DNA of 64,000 bases, from NCBI RefSeq assembly GCF_035594125.1, contig NC_087161.1, positions 2,842,501 through 2,906,500 on the forward strand. Direction: 5' to 3'. Below are positions 1 to 9,528 of this stretch, one piece after another. Under the pieces are notes generated by a model that had not been told where the DNA came from, ran no database searches, and worked only from the letters and a program-made list of their open reading frames with translations. The position numbers and the translations under genes are program-made. How positions within the stretch are numbered: the first letter of the stretch is position 1; each line of letters opens with the position of its first letter. This DNA comes from Scylla paramamosain. Taxonomy: Eukaryota > Arthropoda > Malacostraca > Decapoda > Portunidae.

Positions 1-3
1 AAG

Positions 4-59
<56 letters not shown>

Positions 60-198
60 TAAAATTAGTATTATGCACAGTTTTGATAGTATATTAGTAT
101 ATTGAGAATGGAATTAGGATAGTGCAAGTGTGGTGCGATGTGGTAATGTGGTGATGATCATGAGTGTGGAGCAATTGTAGCGCTGATACGGTGTGTCC

Positions 199-239
<41 letters not shown>

Positions 240-1270
240 AGCAGGGTGCGTGTTTCCCAGCCTGTGTTGTTTGTGTCGCAGCAGAGGACGCCACTGACGC
301 CACCGAAGCGACGTAAAAGTGGCGTTCTTATCTCAGTAGTGTTGTGAAAATCCTCGGCCTTGCATGCCGCCTTGGGACCCGACACTGCGCCAGCTGGGTT
401 CTTTCCCCGCCCTATCGCCTCGGACTCCGGTGTTCTCTCTCTCTCTCTCTCTCTGCACCGTTTCTCCACTTCAAGGCTGGCAAGGATGCGGGCTTCAGGG
501 TTCGCTAGTGTTTCAACGTTTCGGTCTCGATCTGTCCCATGCATGTGACTCTTGTCAGGACGGGGCCACAGTTTGGTCCTCTCACTAGTTAGTACACGAA
601 TCACTGGAGCTCGAGTTCAATTCATACTTCCGTGGGAGGTCAGGGGTCAGGACGCACACTAGTGTGCGTCCTGACATGCTTTGAATGACATCCTGTGGTT
701 TATTCCCGGGATGTACGCGATGAGCGGTCGTCTTCTTGGGGAAAAAAAAAAAATGTGTCAACAAAGCTTGAATGTCTGCGAGAGTCAGCCAGGCATGGCA
801 GACGCTCGGACGTGATCTCAGGGACCTAAGAAGATTCCTGTCAAAAACAGGTATTTTCAAGCTGTCACCTGAGGACCGCAGAACACCCACATGCTTCCCG
901 TCAACTCCTTCGACGGCGACTGTATCAGGGACCTCCTGGATATCGGCATGAGCCTCTGCAAAGATGTCACTCTAAAAGTTTGCCTGCCTCACCACGGGCG
1001 AGCGTTGAATATTTTAGGCGCCACATAATAAGAGGCCGACCACTTAAGTCTCTGAAGGAAGTTGCAGCTGCCTACCGACGGTGTAGTTCAAGACCATAAG
1101 AAAAAAAGTGGCAGATGGACAGACGCGGCACTAGCGTCTGCATTCAGTGCTCGGAGCAGCCTCCCTCTCTCTCCTCCTGTGTTAGTGCGGCACCTGGTCA
1201 CTCACATCGACCCGGCCCTCGACCCGCGCCCCTTCCCTTGCCGCCCTGGCAGTAACTTGTGCTGGTGTCT
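1..1270. other. Upstream region of peptide gene 1
   Basis: Holds a (TG)n tract at 7-57, a (GA)n tract at 202-236, a (CT)n tract at 434-453 and a perfect 30-bp palindrome at 646-675. The open frames here are short and read through repeats, so none is supported as a gene. If gene 1 has a 5' UTR exon inside the window it must lie here, but no clear TATA box was found. Confidence 0.5.
646..675. repeat. Perfect 30-bp palindrome
   Basis: The 15 bases gtcaggacgcacact are followed directly by their exact reverse complement, with no spacer. The dyad centre is between 660 and 661. The flanking bases 645 and 676 do not pair. It could form a cruciform or be a dimeric protein site. Confidence 0.9.
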
Positions 1271-1277
1271 GTTGCAG
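1271..1277 (+). other. 3' splice site of the 5' UTR intron, peptide gene 1
   Basis: The sequence gttgcag follows a pyrimidine-rich run and ends 7 bases before the ATG. Gene 2 has the same design: its intron ends immediately before the ATG. The matching donor is not certain. AAG|GTATGT at the very start of the window (1-9) is a fair candidate. Confidence 0.5.
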
Positions 1278-1284
1278 GTAGAAC

Positions 1285-1548
1285 ATGAGGTCCCGTTGGG
1301 TGGCCGTGGGCGGCCTGCTGCTCATCACCCTCGCTGCCGCTGCCGCCATGGGGGCTGACGCAGCCCCGGTTCGCCCCAACGCCAGGGTGAAGCCAGCCCC
1401 GGCTGATGAAATGGTGACTGGTGACACCACCACCACGACCACCACCACCACCACCACCATGGATCCACTGGATGAGTTCTGCCACGAGGCTTGCAAGGCA
1501 GGTGTGGGCGGCCCGGAGTGTGGCTGTCCTGACCACCCGATTGGTTAG
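1285..1548 (+). CDS. Small secreted four-cysteine peptide precursor, paralogue 1
   Basis: The product is 87 aa and I do not recognise the family. Residues 1-26 look like a signal peptide: basic MRSRW, then a Leu/Ala-rich core ending near MGADA. A short Pro-rich linker and 11 consecutive Thr (residues 48-58, encoded by an ACC/ACG run) follow. The C-terminal module has Cys at 66, 70, 79 and 81 (CX3CX8CXC) and ends PDHPIG before the TAG stop. A C-terminal Gly after a signal peptide is the usual donor for peptide alpha-amidation, so a mature peptide ending HPI-amide is inferred. The last 29 codons match the gene at 6232-6705 at 25 of 29 residues, with about 12 synonymous third-base differences, as expected for a conserved coding module. 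A 3' splice site (gttgcag, AG at 1276-1277) lies 7 bases before the ATG, so the 5' UTR exon is upstream. No dibasic cleavage site precedes the module. Function could be neuropeptide, hormone or immune effector; the sequence does not decide. Confidence 0.75.
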   Translation: MRSRWVAVGGLLLITLAAAAAMGADAAPVRPNARVKPAPADEMVTGDTTTTTTTTTTTMDPLDEFCHEACKAGVGGPECGCPDHPIG

Positions 1549-1754
1549 TGGCGTCCCCTCCCCCTCACACCAGCACCTTTCCAGGCTATGGCCGCTCCAC
1601 ACTCCTTCCGACATCAGCAGTGAGCGGCAGCCATCAGGGGGGGAGGACCCTCTGCAGCAGCAGCAGCAGCAGCCGTGGGAGGTATAAAAAAAGGGAACAA
1701 TCAGAGGGGATCTTATAAACCTCTTTTCATTTATGATTTATTAAATGTATAACT

Positions 1755-1760
1755 AATAAA
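1755..1760 (+). terminator. Probable polyadenylation signal of peptide gene 1
   Basis: Canonical AATAAA about 205 bases after the stop codon at 1548, in AT-rich sequence. It is the first such hexamer downstream. Inferred from position only. Confidence 0.5.
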
Positions 1761-2389
1761 GCAGATTATCACTGTCTATCCATTTTCAATACTTCATTTA
1801 AATCCATAGTATAGTGTTAATATTGTAGACCTCAAATGTTTAACTGCTTAAACATTTCATGAGTCAGATCGCGAACTCTTTATTGCAACCACTGCTTAAC
1901 CCTTGCATGAACTGGAAACAGAACCTGCCGTGTGAAGGGATCGCGGTGAGCGTTAGGCTTCCTCCCTGGGACTGCATTGACCGGCCGGGGGAGGCGAATT
2001 GACTGGAGCAGCACAACTCGCTCCTCTTTAATGAGTGTTGATGAGTGGCAGGCAGGGCGAGGCCTCGCTGCTGGGAGGCGAGGGAAACGCGCCTCATATT
2101 ATGGCGTGCTGTCAGCGGGCGAGCAGCTTACGCCCGGAGTTACGCCGTTATTTACAACCGCGGGAATCTAAGTGCAGTGTTGGGGCTAGAATGGTGCTAT
2201 GCTGGCTTTAAATTCTGCTTGTTGATTCTTCTGCTGTACTTTGGCGAGTCGCCGCGGCAAATGTGAATGACTAGCAACACACCGCGAGTCACGATGGCAA
2301 CATGTGTGACACGCATGACGTAATATACCTAACCCGCGCACAGACAGACAGACACTACCTGACGCTGCTGATGCTCAAACAAAGAAAGG

Positions 2390-2975
2390 GCTCTTGCAGG
2401 CTGAAGGTATCTGCCAGACTAAGGACATCTGCCAGGTTAAGTGCCCCTGCTACAGTGAGGGACCCTGTCAGACTGAAAATCTCTCAAATTGGGCAACCCT
2501 GCCAGACTGAAGAACCCTGCTTGCCTGAGGGGCTCCTTCCAGATTAAGGGACCTGTCAGGAAAAGGCGCCCGTGCTAGGATGATAAATCCTCTCTCTCTC
2601 TCTTTTTTTTTTTTTTTTTTAGCCTTATTAGGCTAAGATACCCTTCCAAGGTAAGGGCTCCTGTCAGGCTGAGGAATCCTGCTAGTCTAAGGGGCCCTCT
2701 CAGACTGAAACTTTGCCAGGCTGAGGACTGCCAGAATGAAGTATCCTGCCAGGCTGAGGGTCCCTGTCAAGTTGAGGAACCCTGCAAGATTATAACTCCC
2801 TGCCAGATTGAGGAGCCTCGCTAAGTTAAGATCCCTGCCAGGTTGAGGGTCCCTGCTGGAATGAGGACTCCTGCCAGGCTAAGGGTCCATACCAGGCCGC
2901 TGGTCTCTGTCAGGCTATCAGGCTGTCAGGCTGGAGGTCTCTGCCGGACTGAGGAATTCTCTCAGGTCATGCCCA
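2390..2975 (+). repeat. Degenerate minisatellite, unit about 21 bp
   Basis: Many diverged tandem copies of a unit close to CCCTGCCAGGCTGAGGA, recognisable by recurring tgccagactga, tgccaggctgagg and tgtcaggctg. The array is interrupted by a CT/poly-T tract at about 2587-2621. Period varies between roughly 17 and 24 bases. Short open frames across it (2302-2547, 2843-3037) are chance readings of the repeat. Confidence 0.8.
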
Positions 2976-3776
2976 CAAGTTCTGTTCACGCCACTGCATC
3001 AGTATTTACAAGTGTGTGTGTGTGTGTGTGTGTGTAGCTTTACGTCAATGGCTCAAGTGGCAGGTGTACATGTGGGACGTGCCTTGCTTCATCCCCCAGT
3101 CTGCCTCCCCCCTATAATCTCCATATTCCATGATAACACACACACACACACACACACACACGGTCCAACACGTGATCCTCAAGACCGTGGGTGAATTACA
3201 CACACACACACACGGGGGCCCTTCCATTGAAGTCTCCCTAACAGCAAGCTTTCTTCCCCTGTCTGGTGGTGTTCCCGTCACTCACCATCACGACCTTTAT
3301 GTCAATCAAGATGCCAGCACTCACAAAGCAAACTGAAGACACAAGCGCATGCCAAGTATGTACATATGTGTAAGGCACATTACTTACTAAGCCTGACGCT
3401 GTATCCTGAGGGGTGCTCCAGCAAGCGTCTCTCAGCCAGCACCAGCAGCAGGAGGACGCGCTTGTCAGTCAAGAATCTTTCCCAAGGCGCTTGGTTCTGA
3501 CACTCTTTTCGGAACAACGTGATGCACCTCGGTACGTAATGCAAGTTGTTAATGAATATTAATTTATTGGGAGATTAAATGAAACAGGTAATTTGTTGTT
3601 AATTAATCTATGAACGATATCATTATGTCTATAATGTGACTTGCGGCAGGGAGGTAAGGCGGAAGGCTTTAGTTTTCGACTAATATTCTGTACTTGCTAT
3701 AGTAAATGACTGCTGCTGCTGTTGCTGATACAGGAGAATAACTGTTGTTATGTATTTGGCAACGAGAAGGATGTGC

Positions 3777-3779
<3 letters not shown>

Positions 3780-3864
<85 letters not shown>
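3780..3864 (+). repeat. (CT)n microsatellite
   Basis: Uninterrupted CT dinucleotide run of 85 bases. Confidence 0.95.
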
Positions 3865-3867
<3 letters not shown>

Positions 3868-4383
3868 CGATACATTTTTTTATCACAAGTTAAGAAAGTC
3901 TACGCTTCCTACCCACCTTTTATTCAGACTATGGACACCGGTCTTTTTTTTTTTCTTGTACTAAAGCTTATTCTGGGTCGTAAAGATTTCACATACAGTA
4001 TATAAATATCTGCTGATGCCAGGTAAAGTAAAGTTCTGAGAGCAGTTCGTGAAGAATAGAAATAGTCCGACAGACAGACAGGAGTGCCCTTTACTTTGTA
4101 GAATGATTCTCATGGAACCCTGCCTTTTGATGGATCGTCTCCCAAGCATTACCCACCTCTTAGTGCTCCCCTCTGGAACAAATGTTACTACAGACCGCCA
4201 AACTGTCCCAGCGGCTGCCAGCTAACATATCAATAACCATCCAGCCAGCCACTCGACCTTGCATTGTCTAACAGAAAAGCCTCAGCGCCGCAGCCTTGCG
4301 GAAGCTGCCTGTCTGAAGAGGCTGGTGACGCTTGGGACGGGAAGGCAGGTGCGATGATGCCCTCTCCCACCATTCACCGCTCT

Positions 4384-4391
4384 TGACGTCA
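4384..4391. promoter_or_regulatory. CRE-like palindrome TGACGTCA
   Basis: Perfect cAMP-response-element octamer, the CREB/ATF consensus. The next copy is 38 bases downstream and two more lie nearer the peptide gene 2 promoter. Binding is inferred from sequence only. Confidence 0.4.
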
Positions 4392-4421
4392 CGATAACCC
4401 CTTTTCTCTCCATTACCCCTT

Positions 4422-4429
4422 TGACGTCA
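4422..4429. promoter_or_regulatory. CRE-like palindrome TGACGTCA
   Basis: Second perfect octamer, 38 bases after the one at 4384. The pair shares flanking context (cttgacgtcac and tttgacgtcac), which suggests a small local duplication. Confidence 0.4.
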
Positions 4430-5484
4430 CAGTACACCTTGCCTTTTCTTTTGTCCTCATCAATCTACACATTATAATTATCCATTTATTTATTTTTTCT
4501 CCATAATTACAACATATTCGTAGTATTCCTCTTCCTTTCCATGTCACATCATCCTCTCCGTCAATCTTCATCCTTCTCTCCCCCATCTTCCCATTGAGGA
4601 TTCTCCGTCCCTCTCCCACAGACTCTTCTCCCATCCTACATTCCTATTCATCCTCTGCCGTCGCTCTCTCCCCCTTCTTTTCTCACTCCCTACCTTGCCA
4701 TCGACTCTTCTTTCACTTCCCATCAACTCTTTCCTCCCTCCCTCTCTTGCCATCCACCATTCCCAGCCACGACGCTCGAGGTGCCGCGTGCCACCTAATC
4801 ACCTTGCCGGTCTCACGGTTCACTGTAGACAAGGTGATCTACATTCAAACTGAGGCGACCTTGCTCCCCCTTTCCCTTTCCCTTCCCATACTCAACCCTG
4901 GTCCAAGGTTTAAAGACTATTTTTGTCCCCTTCCCCTGCTGCTGCCGTCACCGCCATCGATTCATGTGATTCCTAAGCAATAATATTACTAAGCTTGTAT
5001 ACTGTAGTCGCTGATTAAAATGGGTAGTAGTATAGATCATACTCGTACCTTTCACTTTCCAGGCCACCACCAAAACATCCTTATAGTTTGGTGGGGACAG
5101 ACAGGAACTGCAGACAAGCGCCTTCAGAATACCAGGACCCAGGCAGCAGTGTGGCGAGTGGCGATGTCGCTAACATGTTCGGCAAGGATGCGAGGCTGAA
5201 GATGGGGGTGCGCTGTATGGTGCTGTACACGCGCCAGTTGAGTGACACAGCACTGGTACAGCACACCCACCATTTGACTGAATCTGTATAATTGGCTTCG
5301 AGCATCACAAGGTTGCCCACCGCCCCATCCATGCTGCTGATGAGAGGCGCGGCGGCACTGTGCACATCCCTCCTGCCTGCCCGCCTGCTGCTGAGGATTG
5401 ATGAGAGCCTGAGGTGGCTGTCAGGTAGTGGACACGACTGTGACATGCATACAGCCACAGGCGCTGCCTCCAACCCCGGGGTGA

Positions 5485-5497
5485 GGGAGATTTCCCC
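5485..5497. promoter_or_regulatory. kappaB-like site upstream of peptide gene 2
   Basis: GGGAGATTTCCCC is a near-symmetric match to the general Rel/NF-kappaB consensus, about 480 bases upstream of the predicted start of transcription. A single site of this kind can occur by chance. It is recorded because small secreted Cys-rich peptides are often immune genes. Confidence 0.2.
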
Positions 5498-5697
5498 AAG
5501 GGGGCGGGGTAAAACCCTCTATTACTGCTGTGCGAAGTTAGGACAATATACCGGGGATGACAACACTGGCCGTGCCCCCTGACTCCTTGCTGGCGCGTGT
5601 TGCGTGGACTCGAGGTTGCTGCTGTTGCACCGGCGGCAGATGTAGCCCTACTTCTACTGGTAAAAAAAAAAGAAGAAAAAAAAGGCATATTAGTGAT

Positions 5698-5705
5698 TGA
5701 CGTCA
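5698..5705. promoter_or_regulatory. CRE-like palindrome TGACGTCA
   Basis: Third perfect octamer, about 240 bases upstream of the TATA box of peptide gene 2. Confidence 0.45.
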
Positions 5706-5919
5706 AAACAGTCATGTCGACGCAAAAGAAACTCGATGAATAACAGATTACTGACGGCGTCACTTGAACACTATCGGCGGCACATGGTTCGGCGACAGGT
5801 AAAGGTGGCGCAAGGCGGCACATGAAAGGGCGGCCGCGACCACCCCGCCGGCGCCACGTGCACTCCAGGCGGTGCGGCAGACGTCGCGGCGGAAGGCGTG
5901 CACCTCTGGAGCACTTGTG

Positions 5920-5980
5920 TGACGTCAATGGACTCCTATATAAGCTCTGCCCCGCCGCTACTTTGTCAAACAGTCTCAGT
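5920..5980 (+). promoter_or_regulatory. Core promoter of peptide gene 2: CRE, TATA box, initiator
   Basis: A perfect TGACGTCA is at 5920-5927 and TATATAAG at 5937-5944. Initiator-like sequence (tcaaac near 5968, tctcagtg near 5978) follows at 31-41 bases from the start of the TATA box, the usual spacing being about 30. A CRE this close to a TATA box is typical of cAMP-induced animal promoters, including many hormone genes. Upstream sequence (about 5780-5910) is GC-rich. Confidence 0.7.
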
Positions 5981-6105
5981 GCCTTCTAAGCTCCAAAGCA
6001 ACCTATACTAGCAATCAGCACAAGTACAGCGCCCACCTGCGGGTCTTCAGCACGGCAGTAAAGACCAACACTTTATTCCAGTTACCTCCTGTCCATTGTA
6101 CAAAG
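5968..6105 (+). other. Non-coding exon 1 of peptide gene 2
   Basis: It runs from the predicted start of transcription to the donor CAAAG|GTAAGT, with exon end at 6105. No long open frame is present. The 126-base intron 6106-6231 ends in ttccttgcag directly before the ATG at 6232. Confidence 0.6.
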
Positions 6106-6231
6106 GTAAGTAATTCATCAAGACTTCATTACTCTGATTAAGTATTTCCAACTTGAAGTCTGCAGTACTTCATGAGTGACACCCCACAGTGGGAGTGTGA
6201 ACACCGTGTCATGAGATGGTGTTCCTTGCAG

Positions 6232-6705
6232 ATGTGGCTCAAGGCAGTTGTGGTGGTGGTGGTGATGCTGGTGATGCCAGTATCACCCCGACCATACCAG
6301 GCGCAGAAGGGAAGTAGCAAGATAGAGAGCGCCGTTTCTGAGAGTTTGAGGGACATTGAAGCTGCCTTCATGGGGAGTGCCAGGAAGATTGAGGATGCCA
6401 TTGACGAAGCCATCCAGGAAAAGGTGTCTGAGAAGAGTGGCAATGGAAAGACACAAGACAGCCTGGTGAACAATGCTGCTATCATTGGTGAGTTCAACAA
6501 GAAAGCCTTCAGGAATGTGCTTGCCAAGATCTTTGCCAGGAAGCGTGCCAGTGCCATGAAGGCTGGTGTTGCCTCAGCACCCGGCAGCCCCAGGGACGAC
6601 ACCTCCACCACTACTATGGACCCGCTGGACGAGTACTGCAAGGAAGCCTGTGAGGCAGGTGTAGGCGGTCCCGAGTGTGACTGTCCTGACCATCCCATTG
6701 GTTAA
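6232..6705 (+). CDS. Secreted four-cysteine peptide precursor, paralogue 2
   Basis: The product is 157 aa and the family is not recognised. I chose the ATG at 6232 because the acceptor ttccttgcag ends at 6231; the in-frame ATG at 6172 lies inside the intron. Residues 1-19 form a signal peptide (MWLKA, six Val, MLVMPVSP). Residues 25-102 are a charged, probably helical propeptide rich in Glu, Lys and Ala. Arg-Lys-Arg at 103-105 is a furin/prohormone convertase type site. After a linker with a short Thr run, the module shared with gene 1 has Cys at 136, 140, 149 and 151 and ends PDHPIG before TAA. The inferred mature product is about 51 residues with two disulfides and a C-terminal amide. Unlike gene 1 it carries the long propeptide and the basic cleavage site. 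CRE and TATA elements upstream suggest stimulus-controlled transcription. Confidence 0.8.
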   Translation: MWLKAVVVVVVMLVMPVSPRPYQAQKGSSKIESAVSESLRDIEAAFMGSARKIEDAIDEAIQEKVSEKSGNGKTQDSLVNNAAIIGEFNKKAFRNVLAKIFARKRASAMKAGVASAPGSPRDDTSTTTMDPLDEYCKEACEAGVGGPECDCPDHPIG

Positions 6706-6754
6706 GCTGCTGACCTGATTGTGTAACCCAAGGAAGGGGGTGGTGCTGCACCTC

Positions 6755-6792
<38 letters not shown>

Positions 6793-7113
6793 GTGACCAA
6801 TGTAGCTGCAGGCTGCAAAGGAAACAGAAAAGGTCACATGGCTCAAGACTCATCCTCACTCGGGGAACACCTTCATGAGAGCTCGTGCTGGTGACCCTTG
6901 GCGATCTCATCTGTCAGATGCTGGCGCCGCCTGGCAAGGTCATGTGTGACCTACAACTACCAATTTGTATATGCTTTTGTGATACATGTAGTGCACAATT
7001 TGTAGGCTTAGCAAACTGTTACTTTAATTCCTACTGAAGGCTGTGAGTAAATGTTGAGCAAAGAAATCATGATTATGATTTAACATTCAATATAAAACAT
7101 TTTGAGTCCTTCA

Positions 7114-7252
<139 letters not shown>

Positions 7253-7329
7253 TAAGTTGTTAATTGTTGTACCTTGATAAGTAATCTCATATGTGATAGA
7301 TTAATATATTATTTATTATAATGTCTAAT

Positions 7330-7335
7330 AATAAA
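7330..7335 (+). terminator. Possible polyadenylation signal of peptide gene 2
   Basis: AATAAA about 625 bases after the stop. A second candidate is at 8190-8195. The 3' UTR would include the (AC)n tract at 6756-6788 and the long (AT)n tract. Which signal is used cannot be told from sequence. Confidence 0.3.
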
Positions 7336-8852
7336 CAATGTGCAAGAAAGTATCATCATTATTGTAATCCAATATATACCACTGCTACCACCTCCAAGAC
7401 TGAACATACCATTATGATACCTGCTCACTTTTTTGCTATTAATAATGGTAATAACAACAATAATAATAAGTAATAATAATAATGATAATAATAACAAAAA
7501 TTATAATAATCATACTAATACTTTTCTGTACAACTTACTCCTTTCAGTATCCAAAATGGATTATGAATGAATGCAGTACTAACAAACCATTCCATGAATC
7601 AAGGGGTCCATACAAGGAAGAGGTGCTGGTTGGGGTGTGTGTGGGGCATGGGAGTCAACTAAGTAGGCAGAAAGCATTCAGATACAGGGAAAGAGAGGCT
7701 CTTTTTCTGTGGTCACTCCTTTCTGGGTAGTCACAACAGACAGACAGCTCTCTTCCCTTGTCACCCTCTGGTAGCCCCCTCAGAGAATGGCTAGGACTGC
7801 CTCCATGTAACAGTCATTCCACTGACAAGAGACCCTGGCTGGGGCAGCCAGTGTCTGATGACACTCTTCAGTGGTGTTGTGTATCTGTTGCAGGTGTCCA
7901 CATTCAACTTCATGCATCCACAGGAGTGCAGGTCTGTTGGTCTTCCCTTACTGCAGGACTACACACACATGTAGACTTGAAACCTTTCATTTGTAAGCTA
8001 CATGAATGTTACATATACTGAGTATCATGTCATGAGTGCTCCTCATGCCATTAATTTCTCTGTTTCTGAATGTGAGTCATGACACCAAAACATCAGATTA
8101 AAAACCTTTTTTGTAAATCAAAGAACATTTCATTTTGGCAACTTTATTTTTGGATACAATTCTTGTATGGATAGAAATTTGAAATCTTTAATAAAAGCAT
8201 CTTGTCTAGTTTGCTGGTGTTAAGTATAAAGCCTCTAGAATCATTATATTTATAAGGTAATCATTCCCTACTCTGGAGCAAGAACCTGCAATAACCTACT
8301 TGTGGCCGGCTGAGGCTCAACACCCCTTCAATATGAAGCACCAGAGATGTGATGTGGTGAAAGCAGCAGAAGCAACAGCAGCAGTAGCAGGCAAGCACTG
8401 CTGCTGTCAGCTCTTCACACTAACACTTCACTCACTGCCTCACAATACCTAAGAAAATAAATAAAATCTTTAAAAAATTTTACTTCTTAAACATTAGCTT
8501 CCATTACTTCATATTTTTTTCATACTTCAGGATACACTTAAGAGTATTTTGCAAAAACAATTAATTTCTTCCTGGTCTAAATTCTCCCTTAAAGTTACAT
8601 GTGCAACTGAAAAGGCTTTTGTGAAAACATTACTTCTATTACATTTGCAAAACTTCAGGAAACAAATCCTCAGCCTGGCATTGGTGTTAACACCTCACCT
8701 ATATATCTTACACATCACATCCCTGTTTCATAAATGCACCAACAAAAGAGTTGCCTTGTAAGCAAGTTACTCTCATCATCAGACAGATAACAAAGTAAAT
8801 TATTTTCCTCATACAAATATGCTTTTTTTTTTTTCTAATTCTGCATCTTGTT

Positions 8853-8897
<45 letters not shown>

Positions 8898-9141
8898 TCA
8901 ATAACTCATTACAATACTCACATCATCCACTCTCCCAAAGGAAAAGTTCACCCAGCAATAAATTCCACATATGAAATATGAAAATTCCATTACCTGCAGA
9001 TACAAAACTACAACAGAAATAATGATAATTCACACTTTACCACAGATACCATTATCTTACATGATGGACTAAATGCTTTTACTCCCTTGTGGAAAGAGGA
9101 TAATTTTCCTATTGCACCACTCACAACCACTGAGATACTGT

Positions 9142-9181
<40 letters not shown>

Positions 9182-9449
9182 CAACATCATCTTGCAGCTT
9201 CATTATGTGCTGGATTCATGACTGACAGCTGTACCCTTCTGGTGGGAACTTCAGAATTCACACAGTCACAGTTCCATTTATGAATAAGGCTGAGATCACA
9301 TCTTTCACACAGCACACACCCTATGCTCTTGGTTCAAGGAGGGCAATAACTGCTTGCTTTGTCAGCAGTGAAAACCCTTGGAGTGGTGAGGATGGTGCAA
9401 ATTTCACCCTGCCATGTGACTGTTGAGGATGCTATCCATGAAGACTTTA

Positions 9450-9451
<2 letters not shown>

Positions 9452-9526
<75 letters not shown>
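9452..9526 (+). repeat. (GT)n microsatellite
   Basis: Uninterrupted GT run of about 75 bases. Confidence 0.95.

Positions 9527-9528
<2 letters not shown>

Larger units (their letters stand above)
1761..5680. other. Spacer between the two peptide genes
   Basis: No coding exon is supported. It contains the 2390-2975 minisatellite, GT/AC tracts at about 3012-3036, 3136-3162 and 3199-3212, the (CT)n tract at 3780-3864, and a pyrimidine-rich stretch at about 4480-4760. Two TGACGTCA palindromes sit at 4384 and 4422. A 130-aa minus-strand frame at 5081-5473 is open but unrecognised and lacks splice or similarity support. Confidence 0.5.

Noticed and set aside
158..604. 148-codon minus-strand frame
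   Set aside because: Runs through two GA/CT repeats, has no recognisable feature, and its start and end lie inside simple repeats.
5305..5928. 207-codon minus-strand frame, with an overlapping 130-codon frame at 5081-5473
   Set aside because: GC-rich sequence lengthens open frames. No domain, signal or splice pattern, and it covers the promoter of peptide gene 2. Kept only as an unrecognised open frame.
6172..6231. Earlier in-frame ATG for peptide gene 2
   Set aside because: It lies inside the predicted intron 6106-6231. Starting there would bury the signal peptide 20 residues inside the protein.
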